Assembly: GCF_030686155.1 (NCBI RefSeq)
Contig: NZ_JAUPEV010000010.1
Span: 1-64,000 of the forward strand
Reading direction: 5' to 3'
Origin: Helicobacter_J cappadocius
GTDB taxonomy: Bacteria; Campylobacterota; Campylobacteria; Campylobacterales; Helicobacteraceae
DNA: 64,000 nt
Made by a program: the position numbers and the translations under genes. Under the pieces are notes generated by a model. That model ran no database searches. It saw only the letters and a program-made list of their open reading frames with translations, and was not told where the DNA came from. How positions within the stretch are numbered: position 1 is the first letter of the stretch; each line of letters opens with the position of its first letter. Below are positions 42,777 to 51,324 of the stretch, one piece after another.

Positions 42777-43241
42777 ATGATTTATACAGATGACAAAATA
42801 GAGGAAATCCTATATCGAGAAAACATCAAAATACCCTCTTTTTCTCATAGAGTATCAGCTTTTATTATTGATATATTCTTGGTTGTATTGATTACTTGGG
42901 GAGTGTATATCAATTTTTTAAGTACCTCTTCTAGCGATATACAAACTAAAATATATTCAATTCAAAAGCTCATTCTTATTTATTTTTTTTTAGAACTTAG
43001 TTATGAAGTTATTTGTCTTAGATATTTAAGTGCCTCCATTGGAAAGATGATTTTTGGAATCAAAGTTATTTCCTTATTGGATTTGGATAGACCTGTTTTA
43101 AAAACCATATTTCAAAGATCGACTTTGAAGGTTTTTGAAGAAATATTTGGTTTTGTATTGTTTATTTTTGCCATCGATAATAGGTTTTATCGAGGTCTTC
43201 ACGACAAAGTAAGCAAAACACTTGTCGTATCAGATAGGTAA
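42777..43241 (+). CDS. RDD family membrane protein
   Basis: 154-residue protein with the RDD-family plan: a charged N-terminus, SHRVSAFIIDIFLVVLI near residue 20 (Arg and Asp of the family name), a second pair of spans, and a conserved ASIGKMIFGIKV near 83 followed by a C-terminal amphipathic segment ending in DNRFYRGLHDKVSKTLVV. Function of the family is uncertain (possibly ion transport). Same position (purD-RDD-lptD) as in H. pylori. Confidence 0.85.
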   Translation: MIYTDDKIEEILYRENIKIPSFSHRVSAFIIDIFLVVLITWGVYINFLSTSSSDIQTKIYSIQKLILIYFFLELSYEVICLRYLSASIGKMIFGIKVISLLDLDRPVLKTIFQRSTLKVFEEIFGFVLFIFAIDNRFYRGLHDKVSKTLVVSDR

Positions 43242-43245
43242 AATT

Positions 43246-45504
43246 TTGATTAGATTTAGTATCGTTTTTATTATTCTTAGCTGTTTTGTTTTTGCCACAC
43301 AGAGTGCTGTTCAAAAATTTGACAAAAATAACAACAAGGTTTTTGAACTTCTAGCAGATAGTGTAAAAGGCGAGGGTAATGTAGTCGTTGCTTCAGGAAA
43401 TGCTGTTTTACTTAATACTGATATTTATATTCTTGCTGATAGGATTTCATATGATACAAAAAATCGAGTTGCCACCATTGATGGTAATATAAAGATATAT
43501 AAAGGTGGAGGACTTTTTGCACGAGCAGAGCATATTGTCTTAAACATGAATGAAAAATACGAAATTATTAATCCATTTTATCTACAAGATGGCATCAGTG
43601 GATTATGGATAAGTTCAGAAAATGCAGAAAATCGAGACAAAAAATATAGCTTCAAGAGGGTAACTGTTTCTGGATGTAGTATAGAAAATCCAATCTGGCA
43701 TATTGACGCAACCTCTGGATCTTATAACTCCGACAAATCAGCCCTATCTTTATGGAATCCAAAAATATATATAGGAGATATTCCTATTTTATATTTTCCT
43801 TATATACATCTTTCCACTAGCACGAAAAGAACAACTGGATTGCTATATCCAGAATTTGCAGCTTCCAATACAGAAGGTTTTGTTTATATGCAACCTTTTT
43901 ACCTTGCACTGCAAGATTTTTGGGATATGACCCTCACACCTCAAGTTAGGACAAATAGAGGTTATGGGGCAAATTTTGAAGCACGTTTTATCAACAAAGA
44001 ACAGGATAAATTTAGCTTTACAACGAGATTTTTTCATAACAATATGGATTATTATAAAAAATATAGTCTTAGAAATAAAAATGTTTATGGTTTTGAACTT
44101 GCACATACAAGTCGCGATCCTCTCCAAAAATATTTTGGCTTAAAAAACTCTATTGATAATGGTCTTTATCTGGATTTTTTGTATATGAACGACCTAGATT
44201 ATGCTCGATTTGAAAATATCAATACCATTATTACTGATGGAACGCATATGTCTAGGGGAAACTATTATGTTCAGACCGAGAACAACTACTACGGGATTAA
44301 CTTCAAGTATTTTATCAACCTAAATAAAATCAACAACGACACAACCTTCCAGTCTTTACCAAATTTACAGTACCACAAATATTTAGATTCACTATTTTTT
44401 AAAAATCTTTTATATTCTCTTGATTATCAATTTAAAAACACCACTAGAGATATTGGCTATGGATATGTTCAAAACTCTCTAAATATTCCTGTTGGTTTAC
44501 AATTTTCACTTTTTAAAAAATACATCTCATTAGGGATTTGGAATAATATTTATATGAGCAATGCTATTCTTACAAGATCCCAAAACACCTATATACCCAA
44601 TCTTGATAAAAAATCCACTAGAGAGTATGGAAATATCTTATCAGCGGGATATAGTATTTATTTAAACTCTGATTTGGCAAAGGATTACAATAAAGTTTTC
44701 CACACTATTCAATTCCAACTTGCATTCAATGCTCCTTATTTTGAATTGTCAAATGGTTTGTTTGATTCGCAAATGTACAAAAAAACCACCCTTGCAAAAA
44801 GCCTATATTCCAAAAATAGTCTTGAGCAATATCTCATCAATGGCAAATCCTATAGTGATATTTGGGATCCTAATAGTCTAACCGGAACGGCTATATCCGC
44901 AAAAACAATGGATATAGGTCTCACTCAATATTTTTATGGATTAGGTGCAAAAGAATTATTTTATTGGAAAATAACTCAAACTTTAAACTTTGATGATCCA
45001 GTGTCCATTGCTCGTATTCCTATGGAAAATAAAATTGGTTTTTCTCCGCTAAAAGGTCTAGATATGTACGCGAGTATTTTTTATTCGTTTTATTACAATG
45101 CCTTAGATGAAATCGCATTGAATGCAAATTATAAATATAAATATATGATTGCAAATTTATCGTATTATATCAAGAGAGATTTTCGCGATGATGGTATTAA
45201 TAAGATTGTAGAAAATTCTGCAAACTATCTCAAAGGTGGTTTTAGCAATGATTTTGGATATTTTGGTTTGAGTGCTTCTGCGGGATATGATATCAAAAAC
45301 AATGTTTTGCTTGATTGGGATGTTGGTATTTTCAAAAATATTCGTTGTTTTGGTATTGGACTTAAGTTTGTCAATCAAAGAAGACCAATACTTACAAACG
45401 ATCCCGGAAATCCTCTTGAGGTATTGAAAAACACTTACATCAAATTAGAGTTGAATTTCGTACCTCTTACAAATACTGGGCTTACCTATCGGATTACAAA
45501 ATAA
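43246..45504 (+). CDS. lptD: LPS-assembly protein LptD (Imp/OstA)
   Basis: Outer-membrane beta-barrel that inserts LPS into the outer leaflet. The start is TTG 43246 because AGG (43236-43238) is then correctly spaced and the protein begins with a signal peptide (IRFSIVFIILSCFVFA); the frame is open further upstream to TTG 43222 inside the RDD gene. N-terminal OstA domain (VVVASGNAVLLNTDIYILADRI region, residues 45-66 of the 752), WHIDATSGSYN near 153, YIGDIPILYFPYIHLS near 176 (OstA-C junction), then the barrel. The C-terminus is aromatic-poor (TYRITK). Cysteines are few. Confidence 0.86.
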   Translation: MIRFSIVFIILSCFVFATQSAVQKFDKNNNKVFELLADSVKGEGNVVVASGNAVLLNTDIYILADRISYDTKNRVATIDGNIKIYKGGGLFARAEHIVLNMNEKYEIINPFYLQDGISGLWISSENAENRDKKYSFKRVTVSGCSIENPIWHIDATSGSYNSDKSALSLWNPKIYIGDIPILYFPYIHLSTSTKRTTGLLYPEFAASNTEGFVYMQPFYLALQDFWDMTLTPQVRTNRGYGANFEARFINKEQDKFSFTTRFFHNNMDYYKKYSLRNKNVYGFELAHTSRDPLQKYFGLKNSIDNGLYLDFLYMNDLDYARFENINTIITDGTHMSRGNYYVQTENNYYGINFKYFINLNKINNDTTFQSLPNLQYHKYLDSLFFKNLLYSLDYQFKNTTRDIGYGYVQNSLNIPVGLQFSLFKKYISLGIWNNIYMSNAILTRSQNTYIPNLDKKSTREYGNILSAGYSIYLNSDLAKDYNKVFHTIQFQLAFNAPYFELSNGLFDSQMYKKTTLAKSLYSKNSLEQYLINGKSYSDIWDPNSLTGTAISAKTMDIGLTQYFYGLGAKELFYWKITQTLNFDDPVSIARIPMENKIGFSPLKGLDMYASIFYSFYYNALDEIALNANYKYKYMIANLSYYIKRDFRDDGINKIVENSANYLKGGFSNDFGYFGLSASAGYDIKNNVLLDWDVGIFKNIRCFGIGLKFVNQRRPILTNDPGNPLEVLKNTYIKLELNFVPLTNTGLTYRITK

Positions 45505-45513
45505 GGAAACACA

Positions 45514-46188
45514 ATGGGTACAACAAAAATAGATAATCTCAAATTTGAAAATAGAGATGATGCTTTGGGACGTTTGATGGATGAGATATTGATACGACAT
45601 TTAGACACCAAAAATTCTATCATTCTTGCTACAAGTTTAGCAGGAGTGGGTTTTGGAGAAAAAATGTCTAAAAGGATGAATATCCCATTGGATTTTTTAT
45701 TTACTATGCCTATTTATGCACCCTTAAATAGTGAATGTGAAATTGCTATTGTGAGTGAAAATATGGATATAATTATGAATGAAGCATTGATTGACTCTTT
45801 TGATATTACTTTAGATTATGTTTATGGAGAAGCTAAAAGAACCTATGAAGAAGATATTTTGGCTGATATATACAAATTCAGAAAAGGTTCTATGATAAGT
45901 TCCTTGAACGATAAAGATGTTTTTATTGTTGATCAAGGGGTTGAAACAGGTCTTACAATGAATGTTGCCATTCAAACTTGCATTTCAAAAGGAGCTAGGA
46001 GCGTGTATGTTGCCACACCTGTGATAGCCAAAAATGTCGCCTCCTGTTTGTCTGAGATATGTGATGAGGTCATCAGCGTATTCAAACCCGATCATTTTGT
46101 TTCTACTGCCCATTATTACAAATCCTTACCTGCTATGGATGAAGAAGAAGTCGAAGAGATATTAGATCGATCTTTGAAAAAAATATAA
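45514..46188 (+). CDS. phosphoribosyltransferase family protein
   Basis: 224-residue protein of the PRTase fold with the PRPP loop region DKDVFIVDQGVETGLTM near residue 130 (acidic pair replaced by VDQG-ET-G) and a C-terminal SVYVATPVIAKNVASCL segment. The N-terminal NRDDALGRLMDEI matches the group annotated as predicted phosphoribosyltransferases (as between lptD and pnp in H. pylori). Catalytic status is unclear because the canonical DD pair of motif I is not intact. Cotranscribed with lptD and pnp by spacing. Confidence 0.75.
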   Translation: MGTTKIDNLKFENRDDALGRLMDEILIRHLDTKNSIILATSLAGVGFGEKMSKRMNIPLDFLFTMPIYAPLNSECEIAIVSENMDIIMNEALIDSFDITLDYVYGEAKRTYEEDILADIYKFRKGSMISSLNDKDVFIVDQGVETGLTMNVAIQTCISKGARSVYVATPVIAKNVASCLSEICDEVISVFKPDHFVSTAHYYKSLPAMDEEEVEEILDRSLKKI

Positions 46189-46208
46189 TTACAATTTAAG
46201 GAATTCAA

Positions 46209-48302
46209 GTGAATATTGTCGAAATAGAGCTAAAAAATCTAAAAGAAAAATACACCCTAAACTACATTGCAAAACAATCAAGCGGATCTGTTTTGTACCA
46301 AAGCGGTGGTACGGTTATTTTAGCAAGTGTTGCTGTAGATGAAAAAATCGTAGAAGAAGATTTTCTTCCACTTACTGTTCAGTATATAGAAAAATCTTAC
46401 GCTGTAGGAAAATTTCCAGGTGGTTTTATCAAGCGAGAGGGAAAACCCGGTGAATTTGAGACGCTCACTTCAAGAATTATTGATAGAACTCTTCGTCCTG
46501 TATTCCCAAAAGGCTATAGCTATCCTACGCAGATTACCTTGATGGTGCTTAGTTGTGACAAACAAAGCGATCTTCAAGTCTGTGCTCTTAATGCCGCAGC
46601 AAATGCACTTTATGTTTCTAGCTTACCTTTTTATCATCCTATAAATGCACTTAGGGTAGGGATGATTGAAGGTGAATTCATTATCAATCCAACAATGCAA
46701 GAGCTTGATAATTCTACTCTCGATCTGTATGTTTCAGGTAGTAATGATGAATTATTGATGATAGAAATGCGATCTCTTGCAAAAAAATCAGGTGCAAATG
46801 AAATCAGCGAAGAAAAACTTTTAGATGCACTCAGTCTAGCAAAAGATTATATTTCAAATTCTTGTATGCAGTATCAAAAAGCTTTTGATACTTATAAGGA
46901 AAATCCGCTAAACCTTGTGTTGAGGACTGAAAAAAATAATCCACAAATCTATCAATATATTCAAGAAAATTATATCGTGGAAGTCCAAAATAGCCTCCAA
47001 GAGATGGCAAAAAGTGAAAGAAATACAGGATTGAAAAAAATTGCTGAATCTATAGCACAAAATACAGATTGGGAGATTTCAGAAATTAATCCTGTTTTGG
47101 AAAACTACAAAAAAGAAATCATAAGGCATCAAATACTTGAGCAAAAAACAAGATGTGATGGACGTGGATATGAAGATATCAGACCCATACAAATACAAAC
47201 AAACATTCTTCCCTTTGCACATGGAAGTGCCTTATTTACTAGAGGTCAAACTCAAGCTCTTGTTGTGAGTACTATTGGTGCAGATAGTGATGCTCAAACT
47301 CAAGAAATGCTTACTGACAAAATTCCTAATAAAGAAAAATTTATGTTCCATTATAATTTTCCTGGATTTAGCGTAGGGGAAGCAAGTATGATTGGTTCTG
47401 TAGGTAGGAGAGAATTAGGACATGGAAATCTTGCAAAAAGAGCTTTAGAAAGCAGTATTTTAGACCATTCTAAAACCATTAGATTGGTATCAGAAATATT
47501 GGAGTCTAATGGATCTAGTTCAATGGCTAGTGTTTGTGGTGGTTCTTTGGCATTGTGTGCTAGTGGCATTGAAATAAGCTCTCTTGTTGCTGGAGTGGCT
47601 ATGGGACTTGTTGTGCAAGAAGATAAATACGCTATTTTAACAGATATAAATGGACTAGAAGATCATGATGGGGATATGGATTTCAAAATCGCTGGATCAA
47701 AAGATGGAATCACTGCGATGCAGATGGATATCAAAATGGGTGGTATTTCTCATCATATATTGAAAGAAGCTCTATATCAAGCAAAAAAAGCTAGAGAATA
47801 TATATTAAATATCATGGAAGAAGCTAGGTCAAAAATCATCCTCAATACAGATATTCTTCCAAGTTCAGAAGTCTTCAATGTCCCCTCTAGTAAAATTGTA
47901 GAGATTATTGGTCAAGGTGGAAGGGTAATTAAAGATATTATCGAACGTTTTGGAGTGAGTATTGATCTAAATAGAGAAGATGGAGAGGTTAAAATTTCTG
48001 GAAGTGACAAAAATAATGTGACTGCCGCAAAAGACTTTATTATTAATCTCATACAAAGTCAAAAAATTGATTTGAGTAAGTATGAAACCGGTCTTATTTT
48101 TGAAGGTGAAGTAAAAAAAGTACTTGATTTTGGTGCATTTGTATCGCTTCCAAATGGTGGTGATGGATTATTACATATTAGCAAGATAACTAAAAATAGA
48201 GACGAGAGTATCAAGAACTATATTTCTGAAGGAGATAGAGTAAGGTGCCAAATTTTGGGTCTAAACAAGGGAAAAATCGAACTTGATTTGATAAAAAGCT
48301 AG
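46209..48302 (+). CDS. pnp: polyribonucleotide nucleotidyltransferase
   Basis: 3'-5' phosphorolytic exoribonuclease of the degradosome. 697 residues: two RNase PH-like domains (first to about 210, second about 310-540 with RCDGRGYEDIRPI near 317, FTRGQTQALV near 343, and SGSS-type SNGSSSMASVCGGSLA near 434), a KH domain (VPSSKIVEIIGQGGRVIKDI near 559) and an S1 domain (GEVKKVLDFGAFVSLPNG near 632). The start is GTG 46209 with AAGGAATT upstream. Confidence 0.96.
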   Translation: MNIVEIELKNLKEKYTLNYIAKQSSGSVLYQSGGTVILASVAVDEKIVEEDFLPLTVQYIEKSYAVGKFPGGFIKREGKPGEFETLTSRIIDRTLRPVFPKGYSYPTQITLMVLSCDKQSDLQVCALNAAANALYVSSLPFYHPINALRVGMIEGEFIINPTMQELDNSTLDLYVSGSNDELLMIEMRSLAKKSGANEISEEKLLDALSLAKDYISNSCMQYQKAFDTYKENPLNLVLRTEKNNPQIYQYIQENYIVEVQNSLQEMAKSERNTGLKKIAESIAQNTDWEISEINPVLENYKKEIIRHQILEQKTRCDGRGYEDIRPIQIQTNILPFAHGSALFTRGQTQALVVSTIGADSDAQTQEMLTDKIPNKEKFMFHYNFPGFSVGEASMIGSVGRRELGHGNLAKRALESSILDHSKTIRLVSEILESNGSSSMASVCGGSLALCASGIEISSLVAGVAMGLVVQEDKYAILTDINGLEDHDGDMDFKIAGSKDGITAMQMDIKMGGISHHILKEALYQAKKAREYILNIMEEARSKIILNTDILPSSEVFNVPSSKIVEIIGQGGRVIKDIIERFGVSIDLNREDGEVKISGSDKNNVTAAKDFIINLIQSQKIDLSKYETGLIFEGEVKKVLDFGAFVSLPNGGDGLLHISKITKNRDESIKNYISEGDRVRCQILGLNKGKIELDLIKS

Positions 48303-48319
48303 GATTTTAAACTTACATT

Positions 48320-48325
48320 TATAAT
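48320..48325 (+). promoter_or_regulatory. -10 box for atpE
   Basis: TATAAT in ACATTTATAATTTTTT, 77 nt before the atpE ATG. The leader that follows (48333-48395) is G-rich and ends in CAGGAG. Confidence 0.5.
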
Positions 48326-48401
48326 TTTTTAGAGATAATCCCACTTCAGAGTTCAAGTAGGGGATAGATCCGAAAGAGCTTAAATCTTACAGGAGTTTAT
48401 T

Positions 48402-48713
48402 ATGAAATTTTTCTTAATGATGTTTTTTGGTTTAGTTGGTTTTGCTTTCGCTAACGATGTGAGTGGTATGGATATGATAAAATCTTATTCTGTTGCTGGT
48501 GCGGTAATCGGACTGGGAATAGCTGCACTTGGTGGTGCTATCGGTATGGGACATGCTGCTGCTGCGACTATTTCAGGAACTGCTAGAAATCCAGGAATTG
48601 GCGGAAAGCTTTTGACCACAATGTTCATCGCTCTTGCTATGATTGAAGCTCAAGTTATTTATACGCTAGTTTTTGCAATTATTGCTATCTATGGAAATCC
48701 TTTCATAGGTTAA
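48402..48713 (+). CDS. atpE: ATP synthase F0 subunit c
   Basis: 103-residue proteolipid of the F0 rotor. An N-terminal signal-like segment (MKFFLMMFFGLVGFAFA) precedes the usual hairpin, as in other Helicobacter c subunits. The glycine-rich first helix (VIGLGIAALGGAIGMGHAAAA) and the ion-binding glutamate in ALAMIEAQVIYTL (about residue 85) are evident. As in H. pylori it is separate from the other atp genes and lies after pnp. Confidence 0.95.
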   Translation: MKFFLMMFFGLVGFAFANDVSGMDMIKSYSVAGAVIGLGIAALGGAIGMGHAAAATISGTARNPGIGGKLLTTMFIALAMIEAQVIYTLVFAIIAIYGNPFIG

Positions 48714-48721
48714 TTTCTTTT

Positions 48722-48738
48722 ACCTCCATTTTGGAGGT
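48722..48738 (+). terminator. hairpin between atpE and tRNA-Leu
   Basis: ACCTCC (48722-48727) and GGAGGT (48733-48738) pair around ATTTT, but only two T follow, so it is a weak terminator or a processing signal ahead of the tRNA. Confidence 0.4.
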
Positions 48739-48742
48739 TCAT

Positions 48743-48827
48743 GCGCTGGTGGTGGAACTGGTAGACACGCCATCTTGAGGGGGTGGTGAGGCAACTCGTG
48801 CGAGTTCAAGTCTCGCTCAGCGCACCA
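48743..48827 (+). tRNA. tRNA-Leu (anticodon GAG)
   Basis: 85-nt class II tRNA with acceptor GCGCTGG/TCAGCGC, anticodon loop TTGAGGG in a CCATC/GGTGG stem (one G-T), long variable arm, GAGTTCAAGTCTC T-arm and encoded CCA. Reads CUY leucine codons. Confidence 0.97.
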
Positions 48828-48837
48828 TAGTAAAAAT

Positions 48838-48924
48838 GCCGGAGTGGTGAAACTGGTAGACGCGCTAGACTCAAAATCTAGTAGGGGCAACCCTGTGTCG
48901 GTTCAAGTCCGACCTTCGGCACCA
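48838..48924 (+). tRNA. tRNA-Leu (anticodon CAA)
   Basis: 87-nt class II tRNA 10 bp after the first one. Acceptor GCCGGAG/CTTCGGC, anticodon loop CTCAAAA in CTAGA/TCTAG, variable arm, GGTTCAAGTCC T-arm, encoded CCA. Reads UUG leucine codons. Confidence 0.97.
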
Positions 48925-49071
48925 TTTATCTTCTAAAATATCCTCCAAACCATAAAAATTCCGTTTAAAAGCATCTTTTAAATATTTGAACTTGGGCAAT
49001 AGAATCTCTATTAAAAACTCTGCACTCTTAGATGATGGCACTTCAAGTTGGTAAACAATAAACTCAATCTC
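48925..49071 (-). pseudogene. possible gene remnant against tRNA-Leu(CAA)
   Basis: The minus strand is open from just after a TAA near 49076 down into the tRNA and reads protein-like: EIEFIVYQLEVPSSKSAEFL, then EILLPKFKYLKDAFKRNF, then YGLEDILEDK. No proper start codon or stop before the tRNA is seen. It may be a scar of a gene truncated by an event at the tRNA. No homologue recognised. Confidence 0.3.
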
Positions 49072-49087
49072 TCCTTAAGGAACTAAT

Positions 49088-49273
49088 ATGAAGCTCAGCG
49101 ATGATTGGAGATTGTATGCAGATGTGAGCAGAACCTTCTTTAGTTGTCATTATTTTTCGCAGGATAAGGGGGGGGAGCCATACCAACCAAACAAACTTCA
49201 TCACTCTTATTGCTTTTATCGTTATTATTGGTTGCTAAATTATTTGTTTGCGGGAAACATGTTTAAAGAATAA
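49088..49273 (+). CDS. short ORF with a G8 tract, function unknown
   Basis: 61 codons from ATG 49088 after a good TAAGGA (49075-49080). The N-terminal half is soluble (MKLSDDWRLYADVSRTFF). A run of eight G (49168-49175) lies mid-gene; in the present frame the tail is polar/aromatic (HHSYCFYRYYWLLNYLF), whereas the other two frames after the tract give hydrophobic membrane-like tails (TNFITLIAFIVIIGC and TKQTSSLLLLLSLLLVAKLF). Could be a phase-variable small protein or a remnant. I recognise no family. The rest of the 48925-49335 spacer holds the hisD promoter and the minus-strand remnant. Confidence 0.35.
   Translation: MKLSDDWRLYADVSRTFFSCHYFSQDKGGEPYQPNKLHHSYCFYRYYWLLNYLFAGNMFKE
49168..49175 (+). 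repeat. poly-G tract (G8)
   Basis: Eight consecutive G in AT-rich surroundings, inside the short ORF 49088-49273; near the lower limit for slippage in Helicobacter. Confidence 0.8.
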
Positions 49274-49295
49274 AAAATAAATGTTTTGATTGTGA

Positions 49296-49301
49296 TATAA
49301 T
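49296..49301 (+). promoter_or_regulatory. -10 box of the hisD operon
   Basis: TATAAT in GTGATATAATATTTG, 44 nt before the hisD ATG. The following genes to 57340 are all on the plus strand with minimal spacing. Confidence 0.6.
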
Positions 49302-49344
49302 ATTTGATAGGTTTATCCTTAAAAATATCTAAGGATTGGTGCGG

Positions 49345-50643
49345 ATGATAAAAATATTCAATACTTCAGATTCTAATTTTTCTGCAACCTTTATGGAAAT
49401 TTTAAATCGTGGAAAAATGGATATCAAGAATGTAACTCCTATAGTACAAAATCTTCTGGATGATGTTATTTTTAGGGGTATAGATGCCCTTAAAGAAAAC
49501 ATTTTTAAATTTGATAAATGGGAGCCTAGGGGTTTAGATGATATTCGTATACCTCTAAATGATCTTGCAAAAGCCTATAATCAATTAGATGATAATGCAA
49601 AATCTGCACTACATACAGCATACGACAGAATTTATTCCTTTCATTTGAAACAAAAACCCAAGACCTGGCTTGATTTTGAGGAAAATGGGACTGTTTTGGG
49701 GCAAAAGATAACACCTGTGGATAGAGCTGGTCTTTATATACCTGGTGGAAAAGCCGTCTATCCAAGCTCTTTATTAATGAATGCAATTCCTGCGATCGTT
49801 GCAGGAGTGAAAGATATTATTGTATGCACTCCTACGCCATCTAATGAACCTAATAATATTCTTTTGGCGACAGCATATTTGTGCGGAATAAAGGAGATAT
49901 ACAAAGTCGGTGGAGCGAGTGCTATTGGTTTGATGGCATATGGAATTGATGGCGTGAAAAAAGTGGATGTAATAACAGGACCAGGCAATATCTTTGTTGC
50001 CACTGCAAAAAAACTTGTATTTGGTGAAGTTTGTATTGATATGATAGCAGGTCCTAGTGAGATCGGCATTATTGCTGATGAAAATGCCAATCCTAAATAT
50101 ATAGCACATGATTTGCTTTCTCAATCAGAACATGATGAAATGGCAAGTTCAATTTTAATAACCACAAGCAAAGAACTCGCTACAGAAGTTTCAGCTCATG
50201 TATCCATGATTTTACCTAGCCTTAGTCGTAAAAATATTGCCAAAGAAAGTATTTCAAATCGAGGAGCTATTATCGTTGCTAAAGATATAGATGAATGTAT
50301 TGCTTTGAGCAATCAACTCGCTTTTGAACATTTGGAGATATTAACTCACAATTCTTTTGAACTTTTGTCTAGGATAAAACACGCCGGAGCAATTTTTTTG
50401 GGAGAAAACACTCCAGAACCTATTGGAGATTATCTTGCAGGACCTAATCATACCCTTCCTACAGGAGGAAGTGCAAAGTTTTTTTCTCCTCTAGGAACAG
50501 AGGTTTTTATGAAAAAAAGTTCTATTATTAGCTTTTCAAAACAAGCACTTGATGAATTAGGTGAAGAGTGTGCAATATTAGCGGATTTAGAGGGGCTTGA
50601 TGCACATAAAAAAGCAATTTTAGTTAGAAAAAAGGAGATTTGA
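49345..50643 (+). CDS. hisD: histidinol dehydrogenase
   Basis: Catalyses the last two oxidations of histidine synthesis, NAD- and zinc-dependent. ATG 49345 is chosen over TTG 49336 because AAGGA (49331-49335) is spaced 9 nt and the protein then starts MIKIFNTSD (432 residues). Motifs: the PVDRAGLYIPGGKA segment near residue 125, SAIGLMAYG near 192, DMIAGPSEIGI near 231 and SQSEHDEMASSIL near 260 (Zn ligands Gln-His), and AGPNHTLPTGG near 366. No other his genes are in the window. Its stop overlaps the DUF2018 gene's start. Confidence 0.95.
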   Translation: MIKIFNTSDSNFSATFMEILNRGKMDIKNVTPIVQNLLDDVIFRGIDALKENIFKFDKWEPRGLDDIRIPLNDLAKAYNQLDDNAKSALHTAYDRIYSFHLKQKPKTWLDFEENGTVLGQKITPVDRAGLYIPGGKAVYPSSLLMNAIPAIVAGVKDIIVCTPTPSNEPNNILLATAYLCGIKEIYKVGGASAIGLMAYGIDGVKKVDVITGPGNIFVATAKKLVFGEVCIDMIAGPSEIGIIADENANPKYIAHDLLSQSEHDEMASSILITTSKELATEVSAHVSMILPSLSRKNIAKESISNRGAIIVAKDIDECIALSNQLAFEHLEILTHNSFELLSRIKHAGAIFLGENTPEPIGDYLAGPNHTLPTGGSAKFFSPLGTEVFMKKSSIISFSKQALDELGEECAILADLEGLDAHKKAILVRKKEI

Positions 50644-50930
50644 TGTGGGAAGAATTTGATAATTTGGAAGTTTTGCAAGGAAATCCTTTGGAAAAATGGA
50701 AAGATATTATTTTTAATGCTAGTAGAACATTATCAAGTGCTGAACTTGATAGATTGCTAGAATTACAGGCTATTTATGAAATTATCTTAGAAGAGCATTC
50801 ACTTGATGGAAAACTTAGAGAATTTTATGTAAAATTGGATGATGATCTTGATTTACAAGACAGACTTAAGCATCAAAAAAGCAATATCGCAATTGAATCG
50901 ATGGCTAAGATATTAAGTGAAAATGAATAA
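50643..50930 (+). CDS. DUF2018 family protein (HP0242-like)
   Basis: 95-residue small helical protein of the DUF2018 family, restricted to epsilonproteobacteria; the H. pylori member HP0242 forms a knotted helical dimer. The DNLEVLQGNPLEKWKDII N-terminus and the helical LDRLLELQAIYEIILEEH segment fit. ATG 50643 overlaps the hisD stop. Function unknown. Confidence 0.85.
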   Translation: MWEEFDNLEVLQGNPLEKWKDIIFNASRTLSSAELDRLLELQAIYEIILEEHSLDGKLREFYVKLDDDLDLQDRLKHQKSNIAIESMAKILSENE

Positions 50931-51315
50931 AATATTCATTTTCTTTGTGCTGAGTAGTTTTCTTTTTGGTAAGTCTCCAATCTGGAACACGAGCGAAAAT
51001 ATTGTTTTAAAAAAAGATGAAGTCTATTCTGGGGTAATTTATGAAGGACATCTTGAAAAACCGCTTTTCTTTAGATGGACATTGTATAAAAATCACGGAC
51101 TTGTAGTGTATTTGAATTATGATAAATTTCCTTATCAGTTTATTTTATATCAAGATTATCAGAGAGAGACTTTCAAGCTTTTATTGTTTGGAAAGAATGT
51201 GGCGAATAGTTTTTCATATTTGTATCTCTCATTCAAAGATTTTGATGAGAAAAACAATACAGCTTCACTCTGGCTTGGTGTATCTGGAGATGCACAATTT
51301 TTTCATAAAAATTAG
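50923..51315 (+). CDS. conserved secreted protein of unknown function (HP0241-position)
   Basis: 130 residues with a signal peptide (MNKIFIFFVLSSFLFG) and a beta-rich body containing EVYSGVIYEGHLEKPLFFRWT and DEKNNTASLWLGVSG. ATG 50923 overlaps the DUF2018 gene's end; GTG 50917 is an alternative. It occupies the place of H. pylori HP0241 between DUF2018 and the prenyl synthase. Confidence 0.75.
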   Translation: MNKIFIFFVLSSFLFGKSPIWNTSENIVLKKDEVYSGVIYEGHLEKPLFFRWTLYKNHGLVVYLNYDKFPYQFILYQDYQRETFKLLLFGKNVANSFSYLYLSFKDFDEKNNTASLWLGVSGDAQFFHKN

Positions 51316-51324
51316 GGGTTTTTG

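Noticed and set aside
42983..42991. T9 run in the RDD gene as a phase-variation tract
   Set aside because: A/T runs of this length are common by chance in this AT-rich genome, and the gene is not a surface or modification gene; only G/C tracts were treated as switches.
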